A DNA stretch of 47,776 bases from Stigonema ocellatum SAG 48.90 = DSM 106950 (GTDB lineage Bacteria; Cyanobacteriota; Cyanobacteriia; Cyanobacteriales; Nostocaceae). Positions 42,244 through 47,776 of this stretch are shown here, piece after piece; position 1 is the first letter of the stretch; every line of letters starts with the position of its first letter. A model generated the notes under the pieces. It saw only the letters and a list, made by a program, of their open reading frames with translations, did not search any database and had not been told where the DNA came from. The position numbers and the translations under genes are program-made. The stretch covers positions 1 through 47,776 of the forward strand of contig JADQBA010000066.1 of the NCBI GenBank assembly GCA_016903675.1, given 5' to 3'.

Positions 42244-43755
42244 TCATGGCAACCAAAAATCAGGCAGGATAGATTTCCCGATTTGACGCAGAGTTTTGTT
42301 AATCGCCTTTGCAAATTGAATATGTATTTCATCTGCTTCAACTGGTAAAATCTTTGCTAGTGTACCCTCTCCTAAATAGGAAATCACTTTATTTGCAGCC
42401 TCCAAACCAGTAACGTAAGCCTTTTCTTGCGACCATGAACCTTGGCGATTCACAATCCAATCACCACTCATGAACACATTTTCAAAACTAGTTTTTACAG
42501 GTAACATATAGCGATAGCTACCAGGAGCAAAGTGTGATACGGCCTTCTGTAACCGAATCACACTCCTATCAATTACCTTCGCCTCCCGAAACCCTGGGAC
42601 ACAAATTGCTAAATAACGTTGGACTAGCGACACAATTTCCTCATCTTCTAGGGTAAGAAATTGATTTGCGTGATAAAAATCAGCTTCAATAACTGACCCA
42701 GGTTCAGCCTGATATTCATCATGAAGTGCATTTAAATCAAAAAAAGTCCATCCTGTGGTGGCATCAAACCCAAAGCAAGCATTAGAAGGACGGGGAATAT
42801 TAATTTTGCGTTCAAACCACAACCGAGTTGCCAAAACGTCAATTGCTCCCAAATTGCTAATATTCCGGAATTCCTCACGGCTGTGCAAGCTGGGGCTGCT
42901 TGATAAAATCTTTTTCATGCCAGTGATACCAACAGCAAAAATCACTGCATCTGTCTGAAAAACTTCATCACCGCAGACAACTCCTGTTGCCCGATTATGA
43001 CTGTCAACAATTAAGTCGGTAACTCGGCGGTTGGCTAGTACTCTCGCCCCAGCTTTTTCAATGCGTTCTAACCAAGGGCGAAAGATTTTTTCTCCCACTG
43101 TTCCCCGACACCAAACTACATCAAAATCAGGTTGATGCGCCAGAATAAAAAAATAAAGCATCCCTAAAGCCGCCGCCGCCGAACACTGTTCCCCAGAGGC
43201 AAACAAGCCTACCAATAACATTGGTTCAAAAGATTCACGATAAAGTCGTGCAGAAACACCAAATTGTTTGAACAATTCTCGGGCAGTTACAAAGTCATAA
43301 CGTCGCCAAGCTTCCTCGGAATTATCAAAATCAATGACGGCGTAAAGTAAAGGTAAGGCGCTGAGACGGTCAATTAATGGTAGACGCTTAAACTGTGTGT
43401 AGAGAAAAGTTCCCAGAGGCGTGGGGAGTCGTGGCAAGTGTTGAAAAATTGGGGATTCAACTTCCAATCCCACTGTGGAATATTGAGATGAACGAGTCCA
43501 CGTGGTAAACGGACTAATTCCTAATTCATTGATCAGGGAAAAGATATTTCTGTAAGGATACCAGAAGCCATGAATGCCTGCTTCTACGGAACGTCCTGCT
43601 GCTGTTTTCCAACCTGCTACTAGTCCACCAGCATAGGAACCTGCTTCTAGAAGTGTCACATCGTAACCTTGTTTTGCCAAATGATAAGATGCCCCTAACC
43701 CAGCCCAACCTGCACCAACGACTACCACCCGTTTGCCTTGTGACACTTCTGACAT
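42244..43755 (-). CDS. FAD-dependent desaturase-like oxidoreductase (phytoene/zeta-carotene desaturase clan)
   Basis: A 503-residue flavoprotein of the amine-oxidase clan. The N-terminal FAD loop is RVVVVGAGWAGLGASYHLAKQGYDVTLLEA, followed by AGGLVAGW and EAGIHGFWYPYRNIF, as in plant-type carotenoid desaturases. VIFAVGITGMKKIL follows in the middle. The C-terminal FAD segment is VFMSGDWIVNRQGSWSQEKAYVTGLEAAN, close to the GD..... EGA pattern of desaturases. It is an outlying member, not CrtP or CrtQ itself as far as I can judge. A role in carotenoid or related isoprenoid modification is inferred. It is on its own strand unit, divergent from the following mobile unit. Confidence 0.78.
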   Translation of the reverse strand: MSEVSQGKRVVVVGAGWAGLGASYHLAKQGYDVTLLEAGSYAGGLVAGWKTAAGRSVEAGIHGFWYPYRNIFSLINELGISPFTTWTRSSQYSTVGLEVESPIFQHLPRLPTPLGTFLYTQFKRLPLIDRLSALPLLYAVIDFDNSEEAWRRYDFVTARELFKQFGVSARLYRESFEPMLLVGLFASGEQCSAAAALGMLYFFILAHQPDFDVVWCRGTVGEKIFRPWLERIEKAGARVLANRRVTDLIVDSHNRATGVVCGDEVFQTDAVIFAVGITGMKKILSSSPSLHSREEFRNISNLGAIDVLATRLWFERKINIPRPSNACFGFDATTGWTFFDLNALHDEYQAEPGSVIEADFYHANQFLTLEDEEIVSLVQRYLAICVPGFREAKVIDRSVIRLQKAVSHFAPGSYRYMLPVKTSFENVFMSGDWIVNRQGSWSQEKAYVTGLEAANKVISYLGEGTLAKILPVEADEIHIQFAKAINKTLRQIGKSILPDFWLP

Positions 43756-43836
43756 ATCAGCCTCCGGTTTTTTATTCCACTATCATAGTACTCGTGCAAA
43801 CAAACCCGGTTATGACTAAATACTGCGTAGGTTTTG

Positions 43837-44363
43837 AATATTCGTAGGTTGGGTTGAGGCAATGCGTTACCTCATATCTTGCACAATTCCATTTGGATGT
43901 CAATTCCAAGACTTACGTGCCAGACAGTACGAACCAACGATAAACCCCTAAAAGGGATCACCTTGTGCCTGCTTTGAACTTTCCCAACATCGCTTCAAGA
44001 TTTTCTTGTTGGTAAATAGAGCTACTCTCTGGCTTGTTCGATGGAAGTTACAGCGATCGCTCAACCTTTCCAACCCGAATGGATTGTCTACTAGGCATTG
44101 CACCGAGATAGCTGTAAAAACCTGCACTCCGGACCTCACTCATGCTTGATTTCTCGTTACCAAACACGATTTTTTTGACCATAATGTAGCAAATTATCAA
44201 ACCCAGACGGGATAAGGCTATAGGCTCAATACCTCATGGGCTAGAAACTTGCCCTTAACTTCGCATTTTGCTAAGATTATCCTAATCCCTTTTTAGAGAA
44301 GGGAGATTTAACTGACACAAAGAGAAAAGATATGTGCATTTTTTTACTATTAAATAAATCAAA
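43837..44363. other. Unassigned left part of the toxin-antitoxin unit
   Basis: No gene is supported. A minus-strand frame at 43948-44139 (63 residues) has no motif and no ribosome site. An AT-rich region before 44364 probably carries the toxin-antitoxin promoter. Confidence 0.4.
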
Positions 44364-44672
44364 ATGCGAATTATTACTGAGAAACGACTCAAACAAGCTT
44401 GTGAAAAGTACCCCGATGCCGAACCTGGCATACGGGCTTGGAAAAAGCTTGTAAAAGAACAAGACTGGAATAGTTTTGATGATGTTAAAACTACTTCCCT
44501 TTTTGCTCCAGATGCAGTCAAAAACTTCGTCATTTTTGATATTGGAGGTAATAAATATAGGTTGATAACCTGTATTAACTATAAGACTAAGGCTATATAT
44601 ATTCGTGAATTTATAACTCATGCAGAATACGATAAAGATAAATGGAAGAATGACGAATGGTTTGATAGCTAG
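44364..44672 (+). CDS. higB: HigB-type toxin (mRNA interferase)
   Basis: A 102-residue RelE-fold toxin of the HigB group. Signature stretches are FVIFDIGGNKYRLITCINYK and AIYIREFITHAEYDKDKWK, matching the family's DIGGNKYRLI and THAEYDK blocks. These toxins cut ribosome-bound mRNA when the antitoxin is lost. The toxin gene comes first, as usual for higBA, with 98 bases before the antitoxin gene. The start codon ATG has no strong ribosome site. The frame is intact. Confidence 0.9.
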   Translation: MRIITEKRLKQACEKYPDAEPGIRAWKKLVKEQDWNSFDDVKTTSLFAPDAVKNFVIFDIGGNKYRLITCINYKTKAIYIREFITHAEYDKDKWKNDEWFDS

Positions 44673-44770
44673 CCTTTAATTAGAGGTACTATCAAGCAAG
44701 TAGAACTAGGATTGCTCAAGCTTTAATCTTAGTTCTACCTGGCAAAATTGGAATATACCATAATGATGAA

Positions 44771-45199
44771 ATGTCACACAAAACTACCTACACAGAATTA
44801 CTTACATCTTTTCCCCCACGCCCCATAAAATCTGAGGATGATTTTGAAAAAACTCAGGCAGTTATTGATAAAATGCTTGATAAAGGAGAGTTAACAGAGG
44901 AGGAAGAAGACTATCTCAACCTGCTAGGAATGGTGATTTATGAATATGAATCACAACAAGATTTAGTACCAGATATTTATGGGGTAGACCTTCTCAAGGT
45001 TTTAATTTCTGAATTAAATCTAAAACAAAAAGATTTAGTTCCTATTTTTAAAACTGAATCGATTGTTTCTGATGTGCTAAATGGTAAACGTAAGTTAACA
45101 GTCGAGCATATTCAAAAACTTGCTGAATTCTTTAAAGTTTCGCCTGCTGTATTCTTAAGAGTGAAGTTCTCAGATAGAGATTTTTTGGAAGTAGCTTAG
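44771..45199 (+). CDS. higA: HigA-type antitoxin, XRE helix-turn-helix
   Basis: A 142-residue antitoxin and autorepressor. The N-terminal half (about 1-70) is acidic and helical and probably wraps the toxin (EEEEDYLNLLGMVIYEYESQ). The C-terminal half (about 77-135) is an XRE helix-turn-helix: LLKVLISELNLKQKDLVPIF, SIVSDVLNGKRKLTVEHIQKLAEFFKVSPAVFL. This is the usual domain order of the HigA antitoxins that pair with HigB toxins. It would bind the upstream promoter to repress both genes. The frame is intact, so the pair is probably functional. Confidence 0.9.
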   Translation: MSHKTTYTELLTSFPPRPIKSEDDFEKTQAVIDKMLDKGELTEEEEDYLNLLGMVIYEYESQQDLVPDIYGVDLLKVLISELNLKQKDLVPIFKTESIVSDVLNGKRKLTVEHIQKLAEFFKVSPAVFLRVKFSDRDFLEVA

Positions 45200-45288
45200 T
45201 CTAACAATCAAGCATTTACTGCAAATAGATGATTGCTTACATCAAGAAAAAATATTGGAAAAAGGAAAGCCGCTAATAGGCTACGACA

Positions 45289-45321
45289 AAAAGCCCTCAG
45301 ATGTTTTCTCTGAGGGCTTTT
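45289..45321. terminator. Bidirectional intrinsic terminator
   Basis: AAAAGCCCTCAGA and TCTGAGGGCTTTT form a perfect 13-bp stem around a 7-base loop. On the minus strand, five T residues follow the stem. It serves the antitoxin message on the plus strand and the relic gene on the minus strand. Confidence 0.85.
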
Positions 45322-45363
45322 GGAGGAAATAGGTGTAAAAAGTTTACTAAAACAATTGTACTA

Positions 45364-45446
45364 CTATTGATCTCCCGTCAACTCTTTGAACTGGGCATAA
45401 GCTTCCTGACATGCGGCTGAACCGCCCTTTTTACACTGCCAGAGCA
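45364..45446 (-). pseudogene. C-terminal relic of an unknown gene cut by the MITE end
   Basis: On the minus strand, an open stretch codes WQCKKGGSAACQEAYAQFKE followed by LTGDQ and a TAG stop, then the terminator at 45289-45321. Its 5' part is replaced by the right terminal arm of the mobile unit. The terminator at the right distance suggests it was once a real gene. The family is not recognised. Confidence 0.5.
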
Positions 45447-45670
45447 ACCCAACCTACACATTTTTATTTTTTAGGCAAAACCTACGCAGTATTGGGTTAT
45501 CACTAAATCTTTGGTTTACCAACCAAATACTTATGAAGACACTTGGGTTGACATTTTGTATAAAAATATACTTTAATCACAAAGGACTACCAAACAAAGA
45601 GTACTTGCGGTTAATATTGAGTTCAGAGTATAACCGAAAACATGTTGATCGCTTCATGGGGAATAATCTA

Positions 45671-46570
45671 ATGAGTCAATTAGCCAATGTGAAAATCAGC
45701 CTGAATGACTTTCAAGTTCGGGATGGCATTTATTTCCCGAAAGACTACGAACAGTTGAATAGTACTGAACAAAAACAAAGATGGGACAAAATTGGCAAAA
45801 CATACTATGGTTCCCAAAAGATTGAGGAAGCAGCAGCAACAGCGCCAATTAAACAAGACTACACTCTTCTCACTGGAAAGCCAGGAGGTACTTGGAGTAA
45901 ATTTACTGTAAACCAATCTGTTGATTCTATTCTTGAGATTGGCTGTGGTTACGGGAGAATTCCTTTGTTTCTTTCAAAAGAAAAAAATCTGAGATGTCAG
46001 AAATATTACGGAGTTGACATTTCTGAACCTTTGCTGCGACGGTTACTCAAGTGTAAGCAAGAATATGATTTTTTCCCAGGAGCAGAGTTTAACATTATTT
46101 GCGATTCTGCAGAACTATTGCCTTTAGAAGATAATTCTATAGACTTGGCAATTTCTAACTGTGTATTTATGCACATACCAGATGCACAAATAAGAAACCT
46201 CTTGGTTGAAATATCTCGTGTACTCAAACCAGGTGGAATTTTTGTTTTTAATCATTCTTTCCACAACAAGTCTTGTCCTTCCCACATAATCCATAATTTT
46301 GTCAGAAGGCTAAACATATTTAAACAAAACCCAGTTTATCTTAAGCAATACTCAGCAGATGAAATCAAAGCAATGTTAACTGCTTCTGGAATAACTGCGA
46401 AGTGTCCGCAATATACTGTGGAACCGACGCAAGAGTATGCAATCCTGCCGCAGAAAATCAAAGGAATTCCAGTGCCTTTTGCAACACAAATAAATAACAG
46501 CATCAAGCCGTCAGATTCGAGGAGAGAAACTTTGGCTTATGGCTATAGCGCCTACAGCAATAATTGTTAG
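45671..46570 (+). CDS. Class I SAM-dependent methyltransferase
   Basis: About 299 residues. The SAM-binding motif I is ILEIGCGYGRIPLFLSKEK (near residue 85), with the acidic residue ending strand 2 in YYGVDISEPLLRRL. Motif II is IDLAISNCVFMHI, and motif III EISRVLKPGGIFVFNHSF. The N-terminal 60 residues are not recognised. The substrate is unknown; the C-terminal region (ITAKCPQYTVEPTQEYAILP) is not diagnostic. I prefer ATG 45671 (MSQLANVK) with GGGGA upstream; starts at 45656 and 45533 are in frame, the last only 28 bases outside the right target repeat of the mobile unit. Confidence 0.8.
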   Translation: MSQLANVKISLNDFQVRDGIYFPKDYEQLNSTEQKQRWDKIGKTYYGSQKIEEAAATAPIKQDYTLLTGKPGGTWSKFTVNQSVDSILEIGCGYGRIPLFLSKEKNLRCQKYYGVDISEPLLRRLLKCKQEYDFFPGAEFNIICDSAELLPLEDNSIDLAISNCVFMHIPDAQIRNLLVEISRVLKPGGIFVFNHSFHNKSCPSHIIHNFVRRLNIFKQNPVYLKQYSADEIKAMLTASGITAKCPQYTVEPTQEYAILPQKIKGIPVPFATQINNSIKPSDSRRETLAYGYSAYSNNC

Positions 46571-46840
46571 AGATTTTCTTCTACCTAGAGTGATAAGGTA
46601 GGGAATGGGGAGTGGGGACAGATTTTGACGACTCTAAAAATCTTTCACACCCAGCTTTCGTTTGCTTGCCAGACTACCAGGGGCGAACGGCGGTTCGCCC
46701 CTACGGGATGTACATAAGTCTTTAACTGGACACGATATTACATAGTACTTGCTTGCAAATACGCTATTTTTATGCATATTTCTCAGACTTTGTATACACT
46801 AGAACTTAACTGAAGTATTCAAGGAGTCAGTATAGACCTA
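46571..46840. repeat. Spacer with dispersed hairpin and TTTAACTGGACACGATATTA motif
   Basis: GGGGCGAACGGCGGTTCGCC forms a hairpin at 46680-46701 (stem GGGGCGAAC). The motif TTTAACTGGACACGATATTA at 46721-46740 matches TTAACCGGACACGATATAAT at 3793-3812. No gene. Confidence 0.6.
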
Positions 46841-47569
46841 ATGTCTAAAAAGCCGTTTGAAAGCCATCTGTTTGCTTCACTAACTTCTTACACAGACTCA
46901 GAAAAATGGCAAGCAAGGGTAGCGCAAGTAGCATATCGCTTTAACCGACAGTATCAAAATCAACCCTTTGAACTACCAGCAGAAGTGCAGGCGATGCCAA
47001 TATATCGGGAGTGGATCGCTGGGATCTTGACAGGGAGAATAGTTTCTTCTTTCTGGGAAATTGCTGAACCTCAAAAGAACCAGCACTGTTTGGACATTGG
47101 CTGCGGTGTCAGCTTTTTGATCTATCCTTGGCGAGATTGGCAAGCATTTTTTTATGGGCAAGAAATCAGTAATGTGGCACGGGATACTCTCAATTCCCGT
47201 GGTTCGCAGTTGAACTCAAAGCTTTTCAAAGGTGTTGAGTTAGGTGCAGCTCATCAATTAAAGTACCCTTCAGCACAGTTTGATCTGGCGATCGCCACGG
47301 GATTTAGCTGCTATTTTCCACTAGAGTATTGGACTGCTGTCTTGATGGAGGTCAAACGGGTGTTGAAACCAGGAGGACAGTTTGTGTTTGACATCCTCAA
47401 TCCAGAACAGCCTTTAGCAGAAGATTGGGCAGTTCTGGAAACTTATTTGGATGCCGAGGTGTTTCTAGAACCTGTGGCTGAGTGGGAAAAAATGATTAAA
47501 GCTGCTGGGGCTAAAGTAGTTGCGCGGCAATCAGGGCAATTATTTGACTTGTACAAGGTGAGGTTTTAA
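46841..47569 (+). CDS. Class I SAM-dependent methyltransferase
   Basis: A 242-residue protein. Motif I is CLDIGCGVSFLIYPWRDW (near residue 83-100). FYGQEISNVARDTLN holds the acidic residue after strand 2. FDLAIATGFSCYFPLEYW and VKRVLKPGGQFVFDILNPEQP are the later motifs. It ends at a short tail (SGQLFDLYKVRF). Substrate unknown. It is a separate unit 270 bases after the previous methyltransferase; the two are not close paralogues. It ends just before the terminator of the convergent rRNA operon. Confidence 0.85.
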   Translation: MSKKPFESHLFASLTSYTDSEKWQARVAQVAYRFNRQYQNQPFELPAEVQAMPIYREWIAGILTGRIVSSFWEIAEPQKNQHCLDIGCGVSFLIYPWRDWQAFFYGQEISNVARDTLNSRGSQLNSKLFKGVELGAAHQLKYPSAQFDLAIATGFSCYFPLEYWTAVLMEVKRVLKPGGQFVFDILNPEQPLAEDWAVLETYLDAEVFLEPVAEWEKMIKAAGAKVVARQSGQLFDLYKVRF

Positions 47570-47596
47570 AACCTTAAAAATCGGCAAAACCAAAAT

Positions 47597-47620
47597 CCCC
47601 CTCACGTTTCCGTAAGGGGG
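47597..47620 (-). terminator. Terminator of the rRNA operon
   Basis: On the minus strand, CCCCCTTAC and GTGAGGGGG form a stem around GGAAAC, then ATTTTGGTTTTG. It lies 20-45 bases past the end of the 5S gene. Confidence 0.7.
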
Positions 47621-47640
47621 CTTCTGGTTTACATTATTAA

Positions 47641-47757
47641 CCTGGCATCGAGCTATTTTGACAGGAGGCTACCCTCCAACTATCGTCGCCGCAACAGCGT
47701 TTCACCTCTGAGTTCGGGATGGGATCAGTGTGGTTCCACCGCACCATCAACACCAGG
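47641..47757 (-). rRNA. rrf: 5S ribosomal RNA
   Basis: The minus strand begins CCTGGTGTTGATGGTGCGGT and includes ATCCCATCCCGAACTCAGA and GTGAAACG, ending CTCGATGCCAGG. Ends CCTGG/CCAGG pair as helix I. 117 bases is normal for a bacterial 5S. The 23S gene would lie to the right of the window. Confidence 0.96.
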
Positions 47758-47776
47758 AAAGAATTGAGGGGGAAGG

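Larger units (their letters stand above)
43818..45494. mobile_element. Composite MITE unit carrying a HigBA toxin-antitoxin pair
   Basis: Left end AAATACTGCGTAGGTTTTG (43818-43836), right end CAAAACCTACGCAGTATTG (45476-45494); 18 of 19 bases are inverted matches. The flanks are GGTTATGACT (43808-43817) and GGTTATCACT (45495-45504), a 10-bp direct repeat with one mismatch. Inner arms GTAGGTTGGGTTG / CAACCCAACCTAC also match. The 137-bp element at 34437-34573 has the same ends and the same 10-bp duplication size. No transposase lies inside. It contains the toxin, antitoxin, a gene relic and about 500 bases of unknown sequence (43837-44363). Confidence 0.75.

Noticed and set aside
43948..44139. 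63-codon minus-strand frame inside the toxin-antitoxin unit
   Set aside because: No motif, no ribosome site; kept only as unassigned DNA. It could be a third component, but nothing shows it.

Overview
The window reads as chromosomal DNA of a cyanobacterium, most likely a filamentous Nostocales-type strain. It has many GCGATCGC (HIP1) octamers, a Psb34-type photosystem II protein, a CruA-type lycopene cyclase, a fused ThiO/ThiG, three PRC-barrel/YsnF-AvaK stress proteins, and very many short tandem repeats and small palindromic insertions between genes. The last 120 bases are a 5S rRNA gene, so the right edge is the tail of an rRNA operon. The left edge starts exactly on a TGTCAGT transposon-like terminus. 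The window may therefore be a contig bounded by two repeats.

Layout. 1-3713: accessory island bounded by clusters of 17-bp repeats resembling TnsB-type binding sites. It holds an iscB remnant with a well-preserved omega RNA and three cell-wall-directed proteins without signal peptides (LysM plus lysozyme/GH19-like, 3D plus LysM, CAP). 3812-6987: MscS-like channel and adenosylhomocysteinase. 7170-9265: an IS605-type element with intact tnpB and tnpA. 9635-13801: beta-helix protein, a small MITE and a TPR protein. 14109-20212: psb34, thiO/G, a small membrane protein, an unknown 77-aa protein and the lycopene cyclase. 20232-25574: a coiled-coil protein, a membrane-anchored beta-propeller protein and a YcgQ/YcgR-type permease pair. 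26102-27891: a sensor-kinase-like protein with a degraded ATP site and a small unknown gene. 27950-30170: an IS607-type element whose TnpB-like protein has lost its zinc ribbon and third RuvC acid. 30488-36072: a Kir-type potassium channel and three PRC/DUF2382 paralogues embedded in nested MITEs. 36358-43755: KDPG/KHG aldolase, L,D-transpeptidase, an Hsp70-like ATPase, a GT87-like membrane protein, and an FAD desaturase-like enzyme. 43818-45494: a HigBA-type toxin-antitoxin pair inside a unit with 19-bp inverted ends and near-perfect 10-bp target duplications. 45671-47757: two methyltransferases and the 5S rRNA.

How the pieces relate. Core metabolism genes (ahcY, thiO/G, cruA, eda) sit as single transcription units separated by repeat-rich spacers. 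There are few operons: ycgQ/ycgR, the IS607 pair, the HigBA pair, and perhaps the three cell-wall genes. The strongest unusual signals are (i) the MITE-bounded toxin-antitoxin unit, (ii) three generations of RNA-guided nuclease genes (IscB remnant, intact TnpB, probably nuclease-dead TnpB-like protein) in 30 kb, (iii) the transposon-end-like repeat clusters at the left, and (iv) G/C-rich microsatellites that entered two metabolic enzymes in frame with a 9-bp period. All functional calls come from reading the sequence; no database search was possible.
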